A DNA stretch of 5,962 nucleotides from Chitinophagaceae bacterium (GTDB taxonomy: Bacteria > Bacteroidota > Bacteroidia > Chitinophagales > Chitinophagaceae): positions 1-5,962 of the forward strand of contig JALOMC010000173.1 in NCBI GenBank assembly GCA_025455665.1, in the 5' to 3' direction. Below are positions 1-5,962 of the stretch, piece after piece. Position 1 is the stretch's first letter; the number at the start of each line of letters is the position of its first letter. The position numbers and the translations under genes were made by a program. Under the pieces are notes generated by a model. The model saw only the letters and a program-made list of their open reading frames with translations, was not told where the DNA came from and ran no database searches.

Positions 1-77
1 CGGGGGCGGTAGCGCAGCGGACCCCGCAGTAGCCCGTACAGCAGCCGATAGTAGTACCACTGCTCACTGCCCCACAT
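1..77 (-). CDS. Possible N-terminal start of a divergent gene, cut by the window edge
   Basis: A minus-strand ATG at 77-75 opens a frame that runs to the window edge without a stop, giving about 25 codons beginning MWGSEQWYYYRLLYGLLRG. The codons (CTG, TAC, CGG, CGC) match those used by the surrounding genes, while the plus strand here has stops in the form of TAG triplets. The segment is rich in aromatic residues, Leu and Arg, as in the start of a membrane-associated protein; it loosely recalls N-termini of lipid acyltransferases, but that is too weak to name a function. No Shine-Dalgarno sequence precedes it. The start lies 41 bp from the metZ start on the other strand, so a promoter region between them would be very short. 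Twenty-five open codons could be chance in GC-rich DNA. Confidence 0.3.
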   Translation of the reverse strand, partial: MWGSEQWYYYRLLYGLLRGPLRYRP

Positions 78-118
78 TGGCTACTTTCGCGGGGCACTTC
101 AAAAAATCTGTTGTACGC

Positions 119-1304
119 ATGCATCCGCAAACCAAAGCCATCCGCATCCAAAACCCGCTGACCGATGAAATGGAACACAGCACACCGCTGTTTCTGACCA
201 GCAGTTTTCAGTTTGATACGGCCGAAGACATGCAGGATGCGTTTGACGAAAAAAACGACCACAATATCTACAGCCGGTTCATCCTACAGCCGGTTCATCA
301 ACCCTACGGTGCGGGAGTTTATAGACAAAGTGTGTGCGCTGGAAGGGGCCGAAGACGGCTTTGCCACCGCCACGGGCATGGCTGCCATTTTTGGCACCTT
401 CATGACCTTTATGAACAGCGGCGACCACCTGCTGAGCAGCCCCGCAGTGTTTGGCAGCACGCACACCATCCTCACCAAATACTTTGGCCGCTGGGGCATG
501 CAGTACAGCTATGCCGACTTTAGCAGCGAAGCCGCTGTGCGGGCCGCCATACGGCCCAATACCAAAATGATGTACCTGGAAACCCCCACCAACCCCGGGC
601 TGGATGTGTACGACCTGGAGTGGATAGGCCGGGTGTGCCAGGAACACAACATCCTGCTGGTGGTAGACAACTGCTTTGCCACGCCGCTGCTGCAAACGCC
701 CATCAGCTACGGCGCCGACCTGGTCATTCACTCGGCTACCAAGTGGATGGAAGGGCAAGGCCGCGTACTGGGCGGCATTGTAGTGGGCAAAAAAGAGCTG
801 GTGCGGGAAGTGTATTTGTTTTGCCGGCAAACGGGGCCCAGCCTGTCGCCCTTTAATGCCTGGGTGCTAAGCAAAAGCCTGGAAACCCTGGACGTACGCA
901 TGCAGCGCCACTGCGATAATGCCGAAGTGCTGGCCGCCCGGCTGGAGCAGCACCCGGCTGTAAACTGGGTGAAGTACCCCACGCTGCCCAGCCACCCGCA
1001 CTACGCCATTGCAAAAAAGCAAATGTGCCGCGGCGGTGGCATTGTGGTGTTTGAACTAAAGGGCGGCCGCGACGCCTGCACCCGCTTTATGAACAGCCTG
1101 CAGCTGCTGACACTGACCAGCAACCTGGGCGATACCCGCAGCATAGCTACCCACCCGGCCAGCACCACCCACAGCAAGCTGACGGAGGAAGAGCGGCTGG
1201 CCCTCGGCATCACGCAGGGCGTCATCCGCATCAGCGTGGGGCTGGAGCACATCAGCGATATACAGGCCGATATTGTACAGGCGCTGGATGGACTGGGCGT
1301 GTAA
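119..1304 (+). pseudogene. metZ: O-succinylhomoserine sulfhydrylase, frame broken by a 16-bp duplication
   Basis: The family (Cys/Met metabolism PLP enzymes, fold type I, cytoplasmic) makes homocysteine from an activated homoserine and sulfide. The ATG at 119 is preferred over an upstream TTG at 77 because homology-like sequence begins there. Residues 1-55 are in frame 2 (to position 283), and the rest continues in the frame ending with TAA at 1302-1304. With one 16-bp copy removed the protein is 389 residues, normal for the family. Visible motifs in repaired numbering are EHSTPLFLTSSF (19-30), YSRFINPTVR (51-60, phosphate-binding Tyr and Arg), ATGMAAIF (79-86), VDNCFATP (177-184, cofactor Asp178) and HSATKWMEGQGR (199-210, PLP Lys203, codon 741-743). 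GQGR after the lysine and LSPFNAWVLSKSLETL favour MetZ over cystathionine gamma-synthase or methionine gamma-lyase; MetY-type use of O-acetylhomoserine cannot be excluded. As written, translation ends at a TAG at 521-523 after 134 residues, before the PLP lysine. The break may be genuine or a sequence error. Confidence 0.85.
268..299 (+). repeat. Perfect 16-bp tandem duplication inside metZ
   Basis: The unit ctacagccggttcatc occurs at 268-283 and again at 284-299 with no mismatch and no spacer. Sixteen is not a multiple of three, so the second copy shifts the reading frame by one. The unit encodes the conserved YSRFI segment: copy one reads it in the frame of the metZ start, and copy two reads it in the frame of the remainder of the gene. 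Deleting either copy gives NIYSRFINPTVREF, which is what the family has at this place. A direct duplication of this kind is expected from replication slippage or from an assembly or consensus error. Confidence 0.97.
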
Positions 1305-3944
1305 TCAGTCATCTAAATCATCGGCCGTGGCGGGTGGCGGCAGCTCATTCATCAGCTCGGCCACCAGGGCCGTCCAGCCGGTTTGGTGCGCTGCGCCCAG
1401 GCCCTTGCCACTATCGCCGTGGAAGTATTCGAAAAACTGCAGCAGGTGCTGGTTTTCGGGACGCTGATAAAACCAGTTGTACTCGGCATGCAGGCGGCGG
1501 CCACCATCGGGCTGCAGCTCAAACAGGCTGATGACCCGCCGGGCCAGCTCGGCCGCTATCTGCACCAGGTTGAGCCGTCGGCCCGAGCCGGTGGGATACT
1601 CCAGCTGCACGGTATCGCCATAAAACTCGCCGTACTTTTTTACGCTTTGTATCAGCAAAAAATTGATGGGCAACCACACCGGTCCCCGCCAATTGCTGTT
1701 GCCGCCAAAAAAGTCGGAGGTGCTATCACCAGGGTCGTAGCGGATGGAGTAATGCTGCCCGTCGATATTGACCGAGTACGGATGCTTGTCGTGGTATTTG
1801 GACAAAGCCCGCAAGCCGCCGGGGCTTAAAAACTCTTCTTCATTCAGCATACGCTCCAGCAGGGCCACCAATCGGTCTTTGGCCACCAGCGATACCAGTA
1901 TTTGCTGGTCATCGGCCCGCTCTTCGTTGGGCCAGTATTTGCCATTGCGCTTGCGGTAGCGTTCGAACCACTCGGTACGGCGCACAAAATCGGGCAGGTG
2001 CTGCAGCGCTGCTTTGTCAATAATAGAAACGGCAAACAGCGAGGTAAGGCCCACCACGCTTTGAATGCGCATGAGCAGCGGCGGTGCGCCGGGGTGGCAC
2101 AGGGCGTCGTAAAAAAATCGATCGTCGGGGCACCAAAGGCCCAGCTCGTTCAGCGCTTCGGCTATGAGTACAAAATGCTCGAAAAAGCGGGTGGCGCTGT
2201 CTTCAAAAGCATCGTCGTGCTGCGCTATCTCAATGGCCATGTCCATCATGTTCAGCGCATACATGCCCATCCAGCTGGTACCATCGGCCTGGTCGAGGCG
2301 GGCATCAGGATTGAGCTGGATGCTGCGGTTGAACACACCAATATTATCGAGGCCCAGAAAGCCGCCTTCAAACATATTGTTGCCGTTGGTATCCTTGCGG
2401 TTGATCCACCAGGTAAAATTGATGACCAGCTTGTTGAATACCTTTTTCAGAAAAGCAGTATCGCCTTTACCTGTGCGGGCTTTTTCGATGTAGAAAATTT
2501 GCAGCGCTGCAAACGCCTGCACGGGCGGGTTTACATCGCTGAAGTTCCACTCGTAGGCGGGTAGCTGCCCGTCGGGCTTCATGTACCACTCCCGCATCAG
2601 CAGCAGCAGCTGGTGCTTGGCAAATACCGGATCGACCACGGCCATGCTGATGCAGTGGAAAGCAAGGTCCCAGGCGGCGTACCAGGGGTATTCCCACTTA
2701 TCGGGCATTAAAATGATGTCCTGATTTTTCAGGTGGCGCCAATCGTGGTTGCGGCCATGCCTGCGTGATTCGTGCACGGGGCTGATGCCATCGCTGGTGG
2801 TAAGCCACCGCTCAATATCGAAATGATAAAACTGTTTGCTCCACAGCAAGCCGGCAAAAGCCTGGCGCTGAATATTGCGCCAATCGGCACTTTCGGAGGC
2901 GGGCAGTACGGCTTCGTAAAACTCGTCGGCCTCCTGCTTGCGCTTCTGAAAAATTCGTTCGGGCTGACCGCTGAACGGATCGGCCAGTAGCTGATCGCTC
3001 AGCCGAAAGTAGTAGGTCACCGTTTTGCCAGCGGGCACTTTGGCCTGGTAGTGCGGCGCAAACTTGGTGCCCCGTCGCCGGTCTATCAGGGCCTGTTTGT
3101 ATTTGCCGTTCATCACCGCTTCGTGAAAAGCATCTTTGGTGTACGGCGTGGTATTGGTTTTACCAGCAGCCTTTTCCAGGTTGGTCACGTTGTCGGTAAA
3201 GAGCGGCTCCTCGGTTTTTGGAAAATAGAAATAATATGTGCCCTGGCGTTCGTGGGTAGCTTTTACTGCCTGTTCGTTCATCCACTCAATCACTGGTTGG
3301 CTTGAGAGGCGCTGGTTAGAGTCGCGGTTGTAAAACCACAACGTGGGCAATAGGTGGCAGGTGGCGGCCTGTGAGCCACGGTTGCAAATGTCTACCTTGA
3401 TAGCAATATCTGTTTTGCTGTACTTGGCATAGGTAATGAGCACATCGAAATACTTGCTATCGTCGAACACGCCGGTATCTAAAATTTCGTACTCAGGTTC
3501 CAGCTTGCCCCGCTTGCGGTTTTCTTCGCGTAGCTGCCTGTACGGAAAAGCCCGCTGCGGATACTTGTACAGCATTTGCATGTAGAAATGCGAAGGAATA
3601 CTGTCGAGGTAATAGTAGAGTTCTTTCACATCCTCGCCGTGGTTGCCCTCGCTGTTGCCCAGGCCAAACAGGCGTTCTTTCAGCCGTTCGTCTTTTCCAT
3701 TCCACAGGGTGATGCCAAAGCAGAGGTTTTGAAAATAATCGCAAATGCCGGCAATGCCGTCTTCGCCCCATTTGTAGGCCCGGTAGTGCGATTGTTCGAA
3801 GCTCAGGTAGTTCCAGGCATCGCCGTGGGCACTGTAGTCTTCGCGTACGGTACCCCACTGCCTATCGCTCATGTAGGGCCCCCATTGCTCCAGGGGCACC
3901 CGGCCGCCTGCATTTACTTTCAGTCGCTGCAATTCTGCTGACAT
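1305..3944 (-). CDS. GH63 / MGH1-like glucosidase
   Basis: This is an 879-residue protein, probably an inverting glycosidase of the GH63/MGH1-like (alpha/alpha)6-barrel type, annotated in many bacteria simply as glucosidase. The natural substrate is unknown; alpha-glucosides or glucosylglycerate/mannosylglycerate-like compounds are possible. The N-terminal part is mostly beta-type (residues ~20-345, including WGPYMSDRQWGTVREDYS at 21-38, GNSEGNHGEDVKE at 96-108, EPEYEILDTGVFDD at 149-162). The barrel follows, with WEYPWYAAWDLAFH (417-430), WNFSDVNPPV (466-475), DQADGTSWMGMYALN (551-565), NSNWRGPVWLPIN (749-761) and FHGDSGKGLGAAHQTGWT (841-858). By analogy with GH63, Asp426 is a plausible general acid and a C-terminal Glu such as Glu839 a plausible base; I have not aligned a structure. 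There is no signal peptide, so it is probably cytoplasmic. The ATG at 3944 is chosen over a TTG at 4007 because GGAGAG sits at proper spacing before it and the family-like sequence starts near it. The TGA stop directly touches the metZ stop. Confidence 0.88.
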   Translation of the reverse strand: MSAELQRLKVNAGGRVPLEQWGPYMSDRQWGTVREDYSAHGDAWNYLSFEQSHYRAYKWGEDGIAGICDYFQNLCFGITLWNGKDERLKERLFGLGNSEGNHGEDVKELYYYLDSIPSHFYMQMLYKYPQRAFPYRQLREENRKRGKLEPEYEILDTGVFDDSKYFDVLITYAKYSKTDIAIKVDICNRGSQAATCHLLPTLWFYNRDSNQRLSSQPVIEWMNEQAVKATHERQGTYYFYFPKTEEPLFTDNVTNLEKAAGKTNTTPYTKDAFHEAVMNGKYKQALIDRRRGTKFAPHYQAKVPAGKTVTYYFRLSDQLLADPFSGQPERIFQKRKQEADEFYEAVLPASESADWRNIQRQAFAGLLWSKQFYHFDIERWLTTSDGISPVHESRRHGRNHDWRHLKNQDIILMPDKWEYPWYAAWDLAFHCISMAVVDPVFAKHQLLLLMREWYMKPDGQLPAYEWNFSDVNPPVQAFAALQIFYIEKARTGKGDTAFLKKVFNKLVINFTWWINRKDTNGNNMFEGGFLGLDNIGVFNRSIQLNPDARLDQADGTSWMGMYALNMMDMAIEIAQHDDAFEDSATRFFEHFVLIAEALNELGLWCPDDRFFYDALCHPGAPPLLMRIQSVVGLTSLFAVSIIDKAALQHLPDFVRRTEWFERYRKRNGKYWPNEERADDQQILVSLVAKDRLVALLERMLNEEEFLSPGGLRALSKYHDKHPYSVNIDGQHYSIRYDPGDSTSDFFGGNSNWRGPVWLPINFLLIQSVKKYGEFYGDTVQLEYPTGSGRRLNLVQIAAELARRVISLFELQPDGGRRLHAEYNWFYQRPENQHLLQFFEYFHGDSGKGLGAAHQTGWTALVAELMNELPPPATADDLDD

Positions 3945-4104
3945 AGCTTTTCTCTCCGTTTTCTGCTGGCGGCCATCGTAGCAGGTGAAATTAGGGGTTC
4001 GGCCCAATTATTGTGATTTATTAGCAACTGCTCCGCCAAGGCTGCGCTAATTTAGCCGCAAGGCCCGCTGCCGCATGGCGCCGGCGTTTCAGCACCTGCA
4101 TTTT
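3945..4104. promoter_or_regulatory. Divergent intergenic region, presumed to hold both promoters
   Basis: This 160-bp gap separates the minus-strand glucosidase from the plus-strand secreted protein pair, so promoters for both directions should lie here. The A+T-rich stretch around 4004-4022 is the natural candidate core. A TAATTTAG at 4048-4055 resembles the Bacteroidota -7 element TAnnTTTG on the plus strand but lacks a correctly spaced TTG upstream. It overlaps a short inverted repeat, gctaa-t-ttagc (4046-4056), too short to call an operator. No promoter can be placed with confidence. A longer frame for the downstream gene would begin at ATG 4075 within this region. Confidence 0.35.
3952..3957 (-). 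promoter_or_regulatory. Shine-Dalgarno site of the glucosidase gene
   Basis: On the minus strand the sequence GGAGAGAAAAGCT precedes ATG at 3944, placing GGAG nine bases before the start codon. It decides the start in favour of 3944 over the longer TTG-initiated frame from 4007. The other complete genes in the window have no comparable purine-rich site, as is common in Bacteroidota. Confidence 0.65.
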
Positions 4105-4482
4105 ATGAAAACATTACTCGTATTTGGAATGGCGCTGCTGCTAAATGCTGCCACCGCCACCGCTCAAAAAACGGTGCATGCCGTGGTCAGCTTTACCGGT
4201 GCCGATACCAGCCTGCGCATTGGCAAAGGGCAGCAGTTTTTGGTAGAGCTATGGGTACCCAACCGCAAAGACTTTACCTGGCAAATGGCAGCCGTGCCAC
4301 AGGTGTGCAAGTTTACCAGCTCGCAAATAGGGCAGGCAGCTACCCTGCCCGGCCAGCCCGAGCAGCAGTTGTGGTTTTTTAAAGCTACCCGAGCAGGCAG
4401 CGATACCATCCGGTTTGTATACCGGCATCCTCGTGACGAGGCCAACATCACTACCAAAACACTGTACCTGCAGGTGCAGTAA
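4105..4482 (+). CDS. Secreted chagasin-like (inhibitor family I42) protein
   Basis: A 125-residue protein with a clear Sec signal peptide: MKTLL, a hydrophobic core LLVFGMALLL and a likely cut after ATATA (residue 20) before QKT. The mature part is a small beta-type domain whose layout matches I42 cysteine-protease inhibitors: LRIGKGQQFLVELWVPN (38-53), then FTW (57-59) where the family has GYxW, LWFFKATRAGSDTIRFVYRHP (89-109) where it has the FxFxAxxxGxxxIxFxYxRPW stretch, and a final strand KTLYLQVQ (118-125). The NPTTG inhibitory loop is replaced by NRKDF and RPW by RHPR, so inhibitory activity is doubtful. There is one cysteine in the mature chain (Cys68). ATG 4105 is chosen over ATG 4075 because it places the signal peptide at the very N-terminus. 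The assignment rests on motif spacing and could be a similar fold without that function. Confidence 0.72.
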   Translation: MKTLLVFGMALLLNAATATAQKTVHAVVSFTGADTSLRIGKGQQFLVELWVPNRKDFTWQMAAVPQVCKFTSSQIGQAATLPGQPEQQLWFFKATRAGSDTIRFVYRHPRDEANITTKTLYLQVQ

Positions 4483-4534
4483 TCCATGCTCAACCATTCA
4501 GGCCACCCGCCTGTTCTTTCACATCAGCCCGTAT

Positions 4535-5212
4535 ATGAAACACTACCTCACCGCCTTACTACTGCTGCCGCTACTGGCAGCCGACTGCAACAAAGACAAC
4601 GGACCAGACACGCCTGCCGAAAACTACCTGCCCGGTGGCACCAACAGTACCTGGACCTACGATACCCGCAACATTACGGCTGGCACCACCGGCTCGTACA
4701 CGCTTACCCGCACCAGCCGCGATACCACGGTGAGCGGGCGCACCTACCGGGTGTACAGCAATAGCAATGGCCCGAGTTTTTACTACAGCGTGGCCGGTTC
4801 AGACTATTACCAATACGCCAATTTTCCCGGCACCGATCAGCAAATAGAACTGCTGTACCTGAAAGCCGGCGCAGCTGCAGGCACCAACTGGCAGCAAAAT
4901 GTAGCCCTTACCATACCCGGGCTTGGCAGCTTTAGCACCAGCCTTACCAACCGGATAGAGGAAAAAGGAATCAGCTACACGGTAGGTACCCGCAGCTTTA
5001 CCGATGTAGTGCGTGTAAAAACAACCATAGGTGCCATCACTATTCCGGGCGTGCCCATTCCCATTACACCCACGTCTGATATCAATACTTACTACGCCAA
5101 TAATGTGGGGCGCATTTTCAACAAAACGATTGTAAACATCAGCATACCGACGGTACCGGCCATTGCTGTAAATGAAGAAACAAGTATCCGAAGTTTTACA
5201 ATTGTGCCATAA
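4535..5212 (+). CDS. Probable secreted lipoprotein of unknown function
   Basis: A 225-residue protein. MKHYLTALLLLPLLAAD followed by Cys18 resembles a lipoprotein signal, with CNKDN after the cysteine recalling the K/D-containing surface-export signal of Bacteroidota lipoproteins; however, Asp occupies the -1 position where Gly, Ala or Ser is usual. The mature part is rich in Thr, Ser, Gly and Tyr and probably all beta. ENYLPGGTNSTWTYD (29-43), LKAGAAAGTNWQQN (109-122) and INTYYANNVGRIFNKT (183-198) match the recurring pattern of Bacteroidota lipoproteins with a YxPxxxGxxWTY start and a YYAxxVGxx end. There is a proline/isoleucine-rich piece IPGVPIPITP at 170-179. It starts 52 bp after the I42-like gene, with no terminator between, so the two are probably one transcript. 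The frame is open upstream to 4415 but that part lacks homology-like sequence. No enzyme motif is seen. Confidence 0.8.
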   Translation: MKHYLTALLLLPLLAADCNKDNGPDTPAENYLPGGTNSTWTYDTRNITAGTTGSYTLTRTSRDTTVSGRTYRVYSNSNGPSFYYSVAGSDYYQYANFPGTDQQIELLYLKAGAAAGTNWQQNVALTIPGLGSFSTSLTNRIEEKGISYTVGTRSFTDVVRVKTTIGAITIPGVPIPITPTSDINTYYANNVGRIFNKTIVNISIPTVPAIAVNEETSIRSFTIVP

Positions 5213-5216
5213 TAAG

Positions 5217-5250
5217 CAAAGCCCCGCCAACACAGCGGGGCTTTGTTTTA
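5217..5250 (+). terminator. Rho-independent terminator, shared by two convergent genes
   Basis: The arms CAAAGCCCCGC (5217-5227) and GCGGGGCTTTG (5235-5245) form a perfect 11-bp stem around a 7-base loop, followed by TTTTA (5246-5250). It starts 4 bases after the TAA of the upstream lipoprotein gene. On the minus strand the same hairpin begins 2 bases after the rtcB stop and is followed by CTTATTATGG, a weaker T-tract, so it may also end rtcB transcription. The plus-strand T-tract contains the complement of the rtcB stop codon. Confidence 0.92.
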
Positions 5251-5962
5251 TTCGCCATCCAGCACCGGGGTGGCGTCGCGGTGGCGGGGTCGCCGTTTCC
5301 TCGGCTCATTGCCGCACATCCGCACTATCACCGGCCGAAATTTGCCGACAATATCTACCAGCGATGTTTGTGCCTGCATCACGGCCTGTATGTCTTTGTA
5401 GGCAAAAGGAGCTTCATCGAGTCCGCCGCCTAACAGCTTCACGCCGGCTTTTTGCAGCTCGGCTTTCAGCGCTTCGTGGCTGATGCTTTGCAAGGCCCGG
5501 GTGCGGCTCATCAGCCTGCCGGCACCATGCGCCGCCGATTGTACAGCGGCTACATCGCCACGCCCTTTTACAATAAAGCCGGGGGCTGTCATACTGCCGG
5601 GGATGATGCCCAGTACGCCATCGCCAGCCGGGGTAGCGCCTTTCCGATGCACCACCACTTCCTGGCCATTCCATTGCTCTATCCAGGCGAAGTTGTGGTG
5701 ATTTTCTACCACAGCTACGGGCTGGCGCCCTAATTGCTTCGCTACCTTTTGGTGAATGACGGCATGGCAGGCTGCGGCATAGTTGCCAGCCAGGTTCATG
5801 GCCATCCAGTACTCTGCACCGGCCGACTCATTGAGCTGCAACCACGCCAGGTTGGACGCCTCGGGCGGCAGCGGTCGCATTTGTTTGGCTACCTGCGTAT
5901 AATGGCTGGCAATAGTAGCCCCCAAGGCCCGCGAACCACTGTGGGTAAGCAAACCCAGGTAG
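5248..5962 (-). CDS. rtcB: RNA-splicing ligase RtcB, C-terminal part (5' end outside window)
   Basis: RtcB joins RNA 2',3'-cyclic phosphate or 3'-phosphate ends to 5'-OH ends, using GTP and Mn2+, in tRNA and rRNA repair. The visible 238 or so residues cover the C-terminal half or more of a protein usually of 400-480 residues; the frame stays open to the window edge (YLG before LLTHSGSR), so the real start lies outside. Motifs in order: HSGSRALG (codons ending near 5943, probable metal-binding His), NLAGNYAAACHAVIHQ, VVENHHNFAWIE (second metal His), VVHRKGATPAGDG, IIPGSM, VQSAAHGAGRLMSR (His codon 5527-5529, the expected guanylylated residue) and DEAPFAYKDIQAVM. All expected active-site segments are present. 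The protein continues past the usual end (RPVIVRM) with about 20 residues rich in Arg and Lys. Its TAA lies beside the shared terminator. Assignment to the RtcB family is secure; the biological RNA target is not visible. Confidence 0.95.
   Translation of the reverse strand, partial: YLGLLTHSGSRALGATIASHYTQVAKQMRPLPPEASNLAWLQLNESAGAEYWMAMNLAGNYAAACHAVIHQKVAKQLGRQPVAVVENHHNFAWIEQWNGQEVVVHRKGATPAGDGVLGIIPGSMTAPGFIVKGRGDVAAVQSAAHGAGRLMSRTRALQSISHEALKAELQKAGVKLLGGGLDEAPFAYKDIQAVMQAQTSLVDIVGKFRPVIVRMCGNEPRKRRPRHRDATPVLDGE

Noticed and set aside
77..118. Longer metZ start at TTG 77, adding 14 residues
   Set aside because: The added residues (MATFAGHFKKSVVR) do not look like the family N-terminus, TTG is a rare start, and ATG 119 directly precedes sequence that fits the family.
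279..830. 183-codon minus-strand frame across metZ
   Set aside because: It lies antisense to clear MetZ motifs and its translation is low-complexity (Ala, Gly, His, Val-rich), typical of a shadow frame in GC-rich coding DNA.
1902..2564. 220-codon plus-strand frame across the glucosidase
   Set aside because: It is fully antisense to conserved glucosidase barrel motifs, with no recognisable domain or start signal; long antisense frames are common at this base composition.
3576..3941. 121-codon plus-strand frame with hydrophobic start
   Set aside because: It is antisense to the conserved N-terminal region of the glucosidase and is best read as its complement.
3945..4007. Longer glucosidase start at TTG 4007
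   Set aside because: ATG 3944 has a well-spaced GGAGAG and the upstream 21 residues have no family-like sequence.
4046..4056. Inverted repeat gctaa-t-ttagc as a regulator operator
   Set aside because: The arms are only five bases and do not extend, and no second copy is present, so chance is a sufficient explanation.
4799..5233. 144-codon minus-strand frame over the lipoprotein gene and terminator
   Set aside because: It covers a supported plus-strand lipoprotein, crosses the terminator hairpin, and shows no family motifs.
5172..5483. 103-codon plus-strand frame running through the terminator
   Set aside because: It begins inside the lipoprotein gene, passes through the hairpin and overlaps rtcB on the other strand; the sequence looks like a shadow.
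1..5962. A new defence, toxin-antitoxin or mobile system
   Set aside because: All supported genes belong to housekeeping or envelope families. No repeats array, integrase, transposase, nuclease pair or small toxin-like gene pair is visible.

Overview
The window looks like chromosomal DNA from a member of the Bacteroidota, possibly Chitinophagales. This is inferred from protein style: a YxPxGxxWTY-type secreted lipoprotein, a long cytoplasmic GH63-like glucosidase common in that phylum, mostly absent Shine-Dalgarno signals, and moderately GC-rich codon use. No rRNA, tRNA, CRISPR array, transposase or phage gene is visible.

Layout from left to right. (1) Positions 1-77 may hold the first ~25 codons of a divergent minus-strand gene that leaves the window. 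(2) Positions 119-1304 (+) carry metZ, an O-succinylhomoserine sulfhydrylase-like PLP enzyme of methionine synthesis. A perfect 16-bp tandem duplication (268-299) breaks its frame after codon 55; removing one copy restores a full-length 389-residue enzyme with the family's consensus motif. (3) Positions 1305-3944 (-) encode an 879-residue GH63/MGH1-like glucosidase whose stop codon abuts the metZ stop with no spacer. (4) A 160-bp divergent gap follows (3945-4104). (5) Two secreted plus-strand proteins come next: a small chagasin-like (I42) protein at 4105-4482 and a probable lipoprotein at 4535-5212, separated by 52 bp and probably co-transcribed. (6) A perfect 11-bp stem terminator (5217-5245 plus T-tract) closes that pair. 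(7) Immediately behind it, converging from the right, is the 3' part of rtcB (5248-5962, -), an RNA ligase with an unusual basic C-terminal tail; its 5' end lies outside the window.

The genes do not form an obvious joint pathway. They are methionine synthesis, sugar-chain hydrolysis, two envelope or exported proteins, and RNA repair. Packing is tight, with two convergent pairs having 0 and 35 bp between stop codons. I found no convincing new multi-gene system. The most noteworthy signal is the frame-breaking, potentially reversible duplication in metZ, sited 12 bp downstream of an A7 run.
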